64,000 nucleotides of DNA from Oscarella lobularis (taxonomy: Eukaryota > Porifera > Homoscleromorpha > Homosclerophorida > Oscarellidae). The DNA is taken from the NCBI RefSeq assembly GCF_947507565.1, contig NC_089189.1, forward strand, positions 2,170,001-2,234,000, in the 5' to 3' direction. The position numbers were made by a program, and so were the translations under genes. Below are positions 1-8,980 of this stretch, one piece after another (the first letter of the stretch is position 1; each line of letters starts with the position of its first letter). Under the pieces are notes generated by a model, which saw only the letters and a program-made list of their open reading frames with translations, had not been told where the DNA came from and did no database searches.

Positions 1-2
1 GA

Positions 3-3000
3 GTCGTACTGCATGGCGGATTTTATCGAGTAAAGGGTTTTGATGACCAATATTTCAGTTATGTATATTCAAAGACCACGTGGTTGTTCAACGGCTTAGA
101 GGAAAAGTGGGTGGTTCTTCAAACATTCGACGATGTCTCTCTTCAAAGCAAAGAACACAGGGCATTCGCGTTTCATCAGGAAAAAAGCCCGTGTTCATGT
201 AAAGATTCAATATTGCTGTACGGGGAGAAAGAACCTGAGAATGATCTTCACGAATTGTGGGAACTTCGATGCGTAGAGGAAGAAAATGAGAGAAACTTTA
301 GCTACCGATGGATAAAATTTAAAGAGGAATTGCCAATGTCGCTAATATCAAATAGTGCGTGGAAGCTATGCGGCTTTTCCGTGAACGAAAGTCACATTTG
401 TTGGCTCTCGATGCACGCAAAAAGAATGTGGATTTTCGAGTTATCGACGGCCAGGTGGTACGAAAAAACGATCCTTGTTGACAAAGCTTGTCGAACACCC
501 CCCCGTATCTTTCTTGAAAAATCAGCCTACGTAAAAGAATTTCAGCTTCTTATTTTCTCTTTAGTCGGAAATCAAATTGGACTGTACAATGCAACAGAAA
601 ATCGTATTGATTGCGTGCACACAAATCTGAGCATGATATATGGGGCAATTAGCATCCTTTCTAGAGATACAATTGTTATTCCAACAGCTAGTGGGCGAGA
701 GAGAGACGTTCAATTATGGAGACCCAGCACACAAAACTTTTCAACCTTTATGAAAATAACTCATAAAAGTCGACTGATATGGGAGTTCATAAGAGCAGAG
801 AGCAATAATAGATTTCCTTGCTCAAATATCGGCTTTACTAATCCATCACCGGCTCTAATTAGAACCGAAGATTCGGTTCTATATCAAGTGGAAAGCTTTT
901 TCTCTGCAACTGTGCGTATGTGGAGGCTAGAGCTCGACACTCTTATGTGGACGTTGTATGATCCAGACCTGAGGCCCCCTAGCGATCAATATGCGGCATT
1001 TTCAGCGACAGTGAATGAGTGCGTGGCATACTATAATACAAATAATAGACGTCTTTGGATTTACTCTACGACTCTACGACAATGGTCAAAAGTTGTCTCT
1101 CGAGGACTGGCACCTCAACATAGCAAGTCTTTCGCGACGATGAACTCGATGTCTAATGGATCGCTGCTTATTTACGGCGGCATTGTCAACAAATCTAACT
1201 CCTTATGGATGGCGACGATCAACGACAATGTCGTACCTATGACGGCAACGTGGAAACGACTTTGCTGCGATGACGACAAGAAGGAGAAGCATCCAAGTCA
1301 CTGGACAAGCACATTCTGGAATGACATTTTTTACGTATGCTTCGGCTCATCAGAAAGTAACGATTTTATTTTTACAACGTTGAATTACAACTGGAATATC
1401 TATTACACAGAAATTGGCAGAGGGGCTTTAAAGTGGTACAGGAAAAACATGTCTTGGGGATCACATCAACACTATAACTACGACTGGCATCCAACGGCAT
1501 TTGGACGCATTGCTGTCACTGTAGACCAAATGGACAACACAATGATTATGGCAGATCTTACGCAACAGGAATATATTATGTTAGAAGGATACGCAAGTAT
1601 GTTTCCGAAAAAATCACGCGACCTCTTTGGCGATTATCGAATGGTCGGTAGCAAAAACTCATTGCTCTATTTAAAATATGATTACATACAGGACTTTTTT
1701 CCCACGAACTTGTACATCTTGGACCTGAAGAGGTGCCCCCCGGGAATGTACAGTTCGGATTTTAGTCTCTATCCATGTCGCCCATGTCCAAGAGGGCAGT
1801 ACAGCAATCGAGGCGGTTCCACTCACTGTACCGATTGTCCACCAGGTCTTGTAACAAGCTCGAACGGCTCAACATCTGCTCGAAATTGCACATGTGCAAT
1901 TGACACTTGCATTCACGGACAATGCGTACTTCAAAGCGACCATACGACAGTCTGCATTTGCGATGCTGGATTCAGTGGAAAAGCCTGCGCAACACCGACT
2001 TCCTATCTAATGGGTATGGGAGTAGTAGTCGGAGTTCTTCTTATCGTTGCATTCTATTACGGCATCAAACGCGTCCAAAAACATAAACGAGAAGCGAATT
2101 ACACCAGAGTCGAATTGGAGATGGCTGAGAAAACCGTCGCCGAGCTGTCGAACATTTGGTCAGTGGACAACGAGAAAATCGGCTTTCAACAAAAGATTGG
2201 AGAAGGATCGTTTGGCGATGTGTGGATCGCCGAATATCGAGATCAAATCGTTGCCGTCAAAGTTCTCAAGATTCAAGCCAACGATTGCACGGACGAACAA
2301 CTGCAAGATTTTCGAGACGAAAGCGAATTACTTCGATCAATTTTCCACGCCAATATCGTTCGTTTCATAGGCACCGGGAAAACGGTCGAGAACAAACCGT
2401 TCATCGTTTTGGAATACATGGAACGAGGCTCGGTGCGAAACGAGTTAGACAACGAGTACGCCGATCATCCAATGGAACTCGTGCTTCAAGTCAAGTACGC
2501 TCTACATGCGGCGAAAGGAATGCGTCATCTGCACAGCATCGATCGAATGCATCGCGATCTCAAGTGCGATAACCTTCTCATCAATGTCAACGGAATCGCC
2601 AAAGTCGCCGATTTGGGTTGCACTAAAATCGCACCGAAGATCGACGATGACAGCGGTGAGAACGTTCGAGGTTCGCGCGCCGTGGGTGCGGCACTTTTCA
2701 GGGCTCCCGAAATATTTCGCGGCGAGGCTTACAACGGCGCGGTCGACGTCTACAGCTACGGAATTACGTTGTGGGAAATCATGACAGCTAAGCATCCGTA
2801 TTTCGAAAAATTCAATCGAGGAATGATGGCCGGGGAGATTTTGGAACAAGTCGTTCGCTGCGATCTAAGACCCGAGTTTCCTGTTCTCTGTAATGACGAT
2901 TTGAAAAAAGTGGCCGAATCGTGCTGGAATGGGAATCCGTTGGTACGACCAACGTTCGAAGATATCGTTCAAACGCTCCAAGGAATCTGGTTGTCAAAAT

Positions 3001-3005
3001 GGTAA
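3..3005 (+). CDS. Kelch/GCC2-GCC3/EGF/TM/TKL-kinase receptor, copy 1 (5' end outside window)
   Basis: The frame is open from base 3 to TAA at 3003-3005. It aligns throughout with the complete copy at 4400-7780, so about 125 residues and the signal peptide lie left of the window. Order: kelch-like beta repeats (for example LLIYGGIVNKSNSLWMA); a Cys-rich ephrin-receptor-like GCC2/GCC3 motif (PCRPCPRGQYS, THCTDCPPG); one EGF-like module ending in CICDAGFSGKAC; a membrane helix near base 2010-2065 followed by basic residues; and a protein kinase. Kinase motifs present: Gly loop GEGSFGDV, VAVK lysine, HRDLKCDN, DLG in place of DFG, and APE. HRDLKCDN points to the TKL group rather than a true tyrosine kinase. 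Predicted type I plasma-membrane receptor; ligand unknown. No intron is needed over 3 kb, unlike most genes here. The domain order is read from motifs, not from a profile search. Confidence 0.85.
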   Translation, partial: VVLHGGFYRVKGFDDQYFSYVYSKTTWLFNGLEEKWVVLQTFDDVSLQSKEHRAFAFHQEKSPCSCKDSILLYGEKEPENDLHELWELRCVEEENERNFSYRWIKFKEELPMSLISNSAWKLCGFSVNESHICWLSMHAKRMWIFELSTARWYEKTILVDKACRTPPRIFLEKSAYVKEFQLLIFSLVGNQIGLYNATENRIDCVHTNLSMIYGAISILSRDTIVIPTASGRERDVQLWRPSTQNFSTFMKITHKSRLIWEFIRAESNNRFPCSNIGFTNPSPALIRTEDSVLYQVESFFSATVRMWRLELDTLMWTLYDPDLRPPSDQYAAFSATVNECVAYYNTNNRRLWIYSTTLRQWSKVVSRGLAPQHSKSFATMNSMSNGSLLIYGGIVNKSNSLWMATINDNVVPMTATWKRLCCDDDKKEKHPSHWTSTFWNDIFYVCFGSSESNDFIFTTLNYNWNIYYTEIGRGALKWYRKNMSWGSHQHYNYDWHPTAFGRIAVTVDQMDNTMIMADLTQQEYIMLEGYASMFPKKSRDLFGDYRMVGSKNSLLYLKYDYIQDFFPTNLYILDLKRCPPGMYSSDFSLYPCRPCPRGQYSNRGGSTHCTDCPPGLVTSSNGSTSARNCTCAIDTCIHGQCVLQSDHTTVCICDAGFSGKACATPTSYLMGMGVVVGVLLIVAFYYGIKRVQKHKREANYTRVELEMAEKTVAELSNIWSVDNEKIGFQQKIGEGSFGDVWIAEYRDQIVAVKVLKIQANDCTDEQLQDFRDESELLRSIFHANIVRFIGTGKTVENKPFIVLEYMERGSVRNELDNEYADHPMELVLQVKYALHAAKGMRHLHSIDRMHRDLKCDNLLINVNGIAKVADLGCTKIAPKIDDDSGENVRGSRAVGAALFRAPEIFRGEAYNGAVDVYSYGITLWEIMTAKHPYFEKFNRGMMAGEILEQVVRCDLRPEFPVLCNDDLKKVAESCWNGNPLVRPTFEDIVQTLQGIWLSKW

Positions 3006-4399
3006 GAAACGTTATTCATATGGAGATCTTAAAAGCTGAGATGATTCGTTCAGTGCTGATGTGATGTGATGTGATACTTGGATCAAAAGAAGAACAATGG
3101 GAAACGTTGATGAAGGAAATAGATAGTATGTACTTGTTCTCTTCGTCTTTGTTCGTGTCATTTATGAGCTCACAAATGCCCTCACTAGCTAGTGACACTG
3201 CTGTAGTTAGGCAAACAGAATCTCAGTAGGATCTCTTAAACGTTGTCAGGTACAGAATTTGGTCTACTGAAGAATCATGAAGTAGATGAAGAATATGGAA
3301 TGTACTTGCACGCTTGCACCGTGTCGTCCTTTGTTCTTTCGTTGATATCTTACGCCTGCACCCGTCCGTGTTATATTGCACCTTAGAAGGATGGTCTAGC
3401 TAGAACTTGAGACTGTAGAACCGTCTGTCATTGATTGATTGATTGATGTTGCACGCAATAAATTATAGAGTCACACAGCTCAGGATTGTAGACTGGGAGG
3501 ATGTGGTACAAGTAAGATAGGTGCCACGCGTCCAAGCAGCGCCAAGAGTATGGAAAAGTCTCGCGCATCTTCTGCCCAGTCTACTTATGAAAGGGGACCC
3601 CGGTGCGAACCTGAAGTCTTCTCTTCATCTTTGCTATCTTCTGTATCCTCAGTGCTTCTATAGGCGACGTTTCCAACGCAACCGTGTGGCGTCGCCTTCG
3701 CGACGACCGACGAGACTCCTTGAAGAGACTATGTGAAGTGGGTAAGGAGTGTGCATTGCGTTCTACGCTCACCCTTACGCTTGTATAGCTCCACTGCATG
3801 AGTGCAGCTGCTCTGACCGTGGAGCTTCGAAGAACTTTCGCTTTCAATCACGTGGTACGAGAAACCCGGACAACGAGTGGAAACACATGTGATAAAGGAA
3901 ATAATGTGCTTCTCATGTAAAACAATCACACAGACGGCATGCACATGCACCGCGAACCTTCCGATCGACGTCGTAGACTATGTACGTAGGTTATTACCGG
4001 TCTATGTCATTTAGAGAACGAGGGCGTGAGTTATTGCCCGAGGCGAAATCATAATCCACGACCATAAGTCGTTTAGTCTATATCGCCGTGACTCTCGATC
4101 ACTGATCGAGAGGCGAACACATTCAAATCGGTCGCTACCCCTCGTCGCTACCTGATACTTCCAGGTCACACCTAATACTGTAACTAGCGGAAGTTAAGTA
4201 TTGCATTCGACTCTCGTGGATTGGTCGTAATAAGGTTTCAGTAAGTGCCACATAACGCGTAAAAAAAACCAACGAACATCTGCATCGTGCATTACAACGT
4301 AGCCTCAGACCCTTTCTCGCTCCCGGATGCTCCGCACCGGAGCATCCTGGAGCGAGAAAGGGCCTGAGAACGAGGTTAATTAGCTGCTGCGCACGAACA
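3006..4399. other. Intergenic, duplicated 3' flank of the receptor kinase
   Basis: About 900 bases after the stop (to roughly 3900) match the flank of copy 2 (7781-8890) with small indels, so the duplication unit includes 3' flank as well as gene. The short frames here are inconsistent between the two copies and I do not call them genes. The last 100 bases hold a strong inverted repeat, annotated separately. Confidence 0.7.
4304..4368. repeat. Perfect-looking hairpin (30-bp arms) just upstream of a start codon
   Basis: Arms at 4304-4333 and 4339-4368 are reverse complements at 28 of 30 positions, with a 5-base loop (GCACC). The arm core is CTTTCTCGCTCC. It ends 31 bases before the ATG of the receptor kinase at 4400, so it lies in the promoter or the 5' UTR. 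In RNA it would form a very stable stem. It is not part of the duplicated 3' flank. It could be a regulatory stem, a palindromic mobile-element remnant or a replication slip. Confidence 0.85.
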
Positions 4400-7300
4400 A
4401 TGCACTCGGCTGTTCATCGCTGGGCGCTTTGGTTTATTGCTTTTTGCAGCAATGCCGAAGGTATAGGACACTGGCAACAGATTCTTAGTGAAGACATGAG
4501 CTGGAGCCGAAATTGGCCAACACATAGCAAAGTGTGCAACAGCGATCTCTTAGTGCCGCAGTTATCTATCTCGACATATCGTCGAGCAACATTCCCACAG
4601 GCAAAAAGTCGTCTACTATTTGTCGATTGCACGGGAAATACGTGGACTTACTCAATGCGGACAGGGACATGGACGAAGCTTTTCACGAATACAAACTACA
4701 CTGAACCAGCGTCTTCATTCAACCATTTAGTCGGATTCTCAATGACCACTATTTGCGAAACTCGAGTCGTACTGCATGGCGGAGTTTATCGAGTACCGGA
4801 TATAGAAGGCTACAATTTCAATAATGTATATTCAAACACCACGTGGTTGTTCAACGGCTTAGACGAAAAGTGGGTGGTTCTTCAAACTTTCGACGAAGTC
4901 TCTCTGCAAAGCAAAGAACACAGGGCATTCGCGTTTCATCAGGAAAAAAGCCCGTGCTCATGTAAAGATTCAATATTGATGTACGGGGAGAAAGAACCTA
5001 AGGATGATCTTCACGAATTGTGGGAGCTTCGATGCGTAGAGGAAGAAAATGAGAGAAACTTTAGCTACCGATGGATAAAATTTGAAGAAGAATTGCCAAT
5101 GTCGCTAATATCAAATAGTTCGTATTCTCTACACGGCTTTTCCGTTAACAAAACTCACATTTGTTGGCTCGTGATGCACGCAAAAACAGTGTGGATTTTT
5201 GAGTTATCGACGGCCAGTTGGTACGAAAAAACGATGCTTGTTGACAAAGCTTGTCAAGCAGACAATGTCTCGTACGCCCTTGAAACATCAGCCTACGTCA
5301 AAGAACTTCAGCTTCTTATTTTATCTCTATTCGGAAATCTGTTTGGACTGTACAATACAACAGAAAATCGTATTGATTGCGTGCATACAAATGTGAGCAT
5401 GCTATATGGGGCACGTACCATTATCTTGCTTAGAGATACAATTGTTATCCCAACGATTCATGAGCGAGAGGGAGACATTCAATTATGGATACCCGTCGCA
5501 CAAAGCTTGTCAACCTTTCTGAAAATAACACATAAAAGTCGACCTCGATTGAAATGGGAGTTCCGCAGAGCCGATTACAATATCAGATTTCCTTGCTCGA
5601 ATTACGGCGCACTTGATCCACAACTGGCTCTAATTAGAACCGAAGATTCGGTTCTATATCAAGTGGAAAGCAAGATGTTGGTAAGTGTGTGGAGGCTGGA
5701 GCTTGACACTCTTATGTGGACGTTGTATGATCCAGACCTGAGGCCCCCGGGAGATCTTTATGCGGCAATTTCAGCGACGGTGAATGAGTGCGTGGCATAC
5801 TATAATACAATATATAGAAGTCTTTGGATTTACTCTACAAATCTACGAATATGGTCATACGTTGTCTCTCGAGGACTGGCACCTCAACATAGCAACTCTT
5901 TCGCGACGATGAACTCGATGTCTAATGGATCGCTGCTTATTTACGGCGGCATTGTCAACAAACCTAACTCCTTATGGATGGCGACGATCAACAACAATGT
6001 CGTACCTATGACGGTAACGTGGAAACGACTTTGCTGCGATGACGACAAGAAGGAGAAGCATGCAAGTAGTGGGACAAGCACATTCTGGAATGACATTTTT
6101 TACGTATGCTTCGGCTCATCAGTACGTAACGATTTTGATAACTTTTTTCCAACATATATTTACAGCTGGAATATCTATTACACAGAAATTGGCAGAGGAG
6201 CTTCAAAGTGGCAAAGGAAAAACATGTCTTGGGGATCACAACGATACTATAAACACGACTGGCATCCAACGGCATTCGGACGCATTGCTGTCACTGTAGA
6301 CCAAATGGACAACACATTGATTATGGCAGATCTTACGCGGAAGGAATACATTACGTTAGAAGGATACGCAAGTATGTTTCCGAGACGATCACATGACTAC
6401 CTTAGCGATTATCGAATTGTCGGCAGCAAAAACTCATTGCTCTATTTGAAATATGATTACACAAATTACTATTTTCCCGCAAACTTGTACAGCTTGGACC
6501 TGAAGAGGTGCCACCCTGGAATGTACAGTTCGGATTTCAGTCTCAATCCTTGTCGCCCATGTCCAAGAGGGCAGTACAGCGATCGAGGCGGTTCCACTCA
6601 CTGTACCGATTGTCCACCAGGTCTTGTAACAAGCTCGAATGGCTCAACATCAGCTCGTAATTGTACATGTGCAATCGACACTTGCATTCACGGACAATGC
6701 ATAGTTCAAAGCGACCATACGACAGTCTGCATTTGCGATGCAGGATTCAGTGGAAAAGCCTGCGCAACACCGACTTCCTATCTAATCGGTATGGGAGTAG
6801 TAGTCGGAGTTCTACTTATTGTTGCATTCTATTACTGCATTAAACGCGTCCGAAAACAACAAAGAGTAGTCACGTACACGAGAATCGAATTGGAGAGAGC
6901 CGAGAAAACTGTAGAAGAGCTTTCAAACATATGGTCAGTGGACAACGACAAAGTTGACTTTCGACAAAGAATCGGAAAAGGATCGTATGGCGACGTGTGG
7001 ACCGGCGAATATCGAGATCAAATCGTTGCCCTCAAAGTTCTCAAGATTAAAGCCGAAGATTGCACGGACGAACAACTGCAAGATTTTCGAGACGAAAGCG
7101 AATTACTTCGATCGATTTTCCACGCCAATATCGTTCGTTTCATAGGCACCGGGAAAACGGTCGAGAACAAACCGTTCATCGTTTTGGAATACATGGAACG
7201 AGGCTCGGTGCGAAACGAGTTAGACAATGAGTACGCCGATCATCCAATGGAACTCGTGCTTCAAGTCAAGTACACTCTACATGCGGCGAAAGGAATGCGT

Positions 7301-7780
7301 CATCTGCACAGCATGGATAGGATGCATCGCGATCTCAAGTGCGATAACCTTCTAATCAACGTCATCGGAATCGTCAAAGTCGCCGATTTGGGTTGCACTA
7401 AAATCGCACCGAAAATTGAAGATGACAGCGGTGTGAACGTTCGCGGCTCGCGCGCCGTGGGTACGGCACTTTTCAGGGCTCCCGAAATATTTCGCGGCGA
7501 GGCTTACAACGGCGCGGTCGACGTCTACAGCTACGGAATTACGCTGTGGGAAATCATGACAGCTAAGCATCCGTATTTCAAAAAATTCGATCGAGGAATG
7601 ATGGCCGGGGAGATTTTGGAACAAGTCGTTCGCTGCGATCTAAGACCCGAGTTTCCTGTTCTCTGTAACGACGATTTGAAAAAAGTGGCCGAATCGTGCT
7701 GGAATGGGAATCCGTTGGTACGACCAACGTTCGAAGATATCGTTCAAACGCTACAAGGAATCTGGTTGACAATATGGTAA
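4400..7780 (+). CDS. Kelch/GCC2-GCC3/EGF/TM/TKL-kinase receptor, copy 2 (complete, 1126 aa)
   Basis: ATG at 4400 opens a signal peptide (MHSAVHRWALWFIAFCSNAEG) and a single exon runs to TAA at 7778-7780. Residues ~30-700 are kelch-like repeats with many N-glycosylation sites. Cys-rich GCC2/GCC3 sequence lies at ~704-755, an EGF-like module at ~756-788, a TM helix at ~793-816 and the kinase at ~850-1120. Kinase motifs: GKGSYGDV, VALK lysine, HRDLKCDN near residue 975, DLG near 995, and APE near 1026. All catalytic residues appear present, so activity is expected; specificity is probably Ser/Thr or dual (TKL group). It is a tandem duplicate of the gene to its left. The ectodomains differ at many sites while part of the kinase is almost identical. 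No introns. The combination of a kelch ectodomain with a TKL kinase is not one I can name. Confidence 0.9.
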   Translation: MHSAVHRWALWFIAFCSNAEGIGHWQQILSEDMSWSRNWPTHSKVCNSDLLVPQLSISTYRRATFPQAKSRLLFVDCTGNTWTYSMRTGTWTKLFTNTNYTEPASSFNHLVGFSMTTICETRVVLHGGVYRVPDIEGYNFNNVYSNTTWLFNGLDEKWVVLQTFDEVSLQSKEHRAFAFHQEKSPCSCKDSILMYGEKEPKDDLHELWELRCVEEENERNFSYRWIKFEEELPMSLISNSSYSLHGFSVNKTHICWLVMHAKTVWIFELSTASWYEKTMLVDKACQADNVSYALETSAYVKELQLLILSLFGNLFGLYNTTENRIDCVHTNVSMLYGARTIILLRDTIVIPTIHEREGDIQLWIPVAQSLSTFLKITHKSRPRLKWEFRRADYNIRFPCSNYGALDPQLALIRTEDSVLYQVESKMLVSVWRLELDTLMWTLYDPDLRPPGDLYAAISATVNECVAYYNTIYRSLWIYSTNLRIWSYVVSRGLAPQHSNSFATMNSMSNGSLLIYGGIVNKPNSLWMATINNNVVPMTVTWKRLCCDDDKKEKHASSGTSTFWNDIFYVCFGSSVRNDFDNFFPTYIYSWNIYYTEIGRGASKWQRKNMSWGSQRYYKHDWHPTAFGRIAVTVDQMDNTLIMADLTRKEYITLEGYASMFPRRSHDYLSDYRIVGSKNSLLYLKYDYTNYYFPANLYSLDLKRCHPGMYSSDFSLNPCRPCPRGQYSDRGGSTHCTDCPPGLVTSSNGSTSARNCTCAIDTCIHGQCIVQSDHTTVCICDAGFSGKACATPTSYLIGMGVVVGVLLIVAFYYCIKRVRKQQRVVTYTRIELERAEKTVEELSNIWSVDNDKVDFRQRIGKGSYGDVWTGEYRDQIVALKVLKIKAEDCTDEQLQDFRDESELLRSIFHANIVRFIGTGKTVENKPFIVLEYMERGSVRNELDNEYADHPMELVLQVKYTLHAAKGMRHLHSMDRMHRDLKCDNLLINVIGIVKVADLGCTKIAPKIEDDSGVNVRGSRAVGTALFRAPEIFRGEAYNGAVDVYSYGITLWEIMTAKHPYFKKFDRGMMAGEILEQVVRCDLRPEFPVLCNDDLKKVAESCWNGNPLVRPTFEDIVQTLQGIWLTIW

Positions 7781-8980
7781 GAAACGTTATTCCTATGAAG
7801 ATCTTAAAAGCTGAGATGATTCGTTCAGTGCTGATGTGATGTGATGTGATACTTGGATCAAAAGAAGAACAATGAGAAACGTTGATGAAGAAAATAGATA
7901 GTATGTACTTGTTCTCTTCGTCTTTGTTCGTGTCATTTATGTGCTCACAAATGTCCTCACTAGCTAGTGACACTGCTGTAGTTAGGCAAATGGAATCTCA
8001 ACTAGAGTAGGATCTCTTGAACGTTGTAACTTGTTAGGTACAGAATCTGGTCTACTGAGAGTCATAAAGTAGATGAAGAATATGGAATGCACTTGCACCG
8101 TGTCGTTGTTCGTTTTTAGTTGATACCTTACGTCTGCACCCGTCCGTGTTATATTGCACCTTAGAAGAATGGTCTAGCTAGAACTTGAGACTAGTAGAGT
8201 AGGATCTCTTGAAACGTTGTTAGGTACGGAATCCGGTCTACTGAAGAATCATGAAGTAGATTAATTCGGAATATGGAATGTACTTGCACCGTGTCGTCGT
8301 TCGCTTTTTTGTTGGTCTCATACATCTGCACCCGCCCGTGTTATATTGCACGTTAGAAGAATGCTCTAGCTAGAACTTGAGACAGTAGAACCGTCTGTCA
8401 TTGATTGATGTTGTACGCAATAGATCATAGACTCACAGAGCTCAGGATTGTAGACTGGGAAGATGCGGTACAAGTAGGCTAGGCGCCACGCGTCCAAGCA
8501 GCGCCAAGAGTATGGAAAAGTCTCGCGTAACTTCTGCTTCGTGAGTAGCAGTCTACCTATGGAGGGGACCCCGGTGCAAACCTGAAGTCTTCTCTTCATC
8601 TTTGCTATCTTTCCTATCCCCATTACTTCTATAGGCGACGTTTCCAATGCAACCATGTGGCGTCGCCTTCGACGATCGACGAGACTCCTTGAAGAGACTA
8701 TGTGAAGTGCGTAAGGAGTGTGCGTTGCGTTCTACGCTCACCCTTATGCCTGTATGGCTCCATTGCATGAGTGCAGCTGCTCTGACCGTGGAGTTTCGAA
8801 GAACTTTCACCTTCAATCACGTGGTACGAGAAACCCGGACAACGAGTGGAAACAACCTCATGTGATAAACGAAATAGTGTGCCTCTCGTCTAAGACAATC
8901 ACATAGACGTTACGATAGCATGAAACAAAGCAACGTGCAACCTAACTACATGCACAGACCACCAAACTTCGTATCTTTGC
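7781..8980. other. Intergenic, second copy of the receptor-kinase 3' flank with an internal duplication
   Basis: Matches 3006-~3900, but a stretch of about 180 bases is present twice here (about 8012-8193 and 8208-8384) and once in the other copy (3223-3413). No coding sequence can be supported. It lies between the 3' ends of the convergent kinase gene and the EEP gene. Confidence 0.7.
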
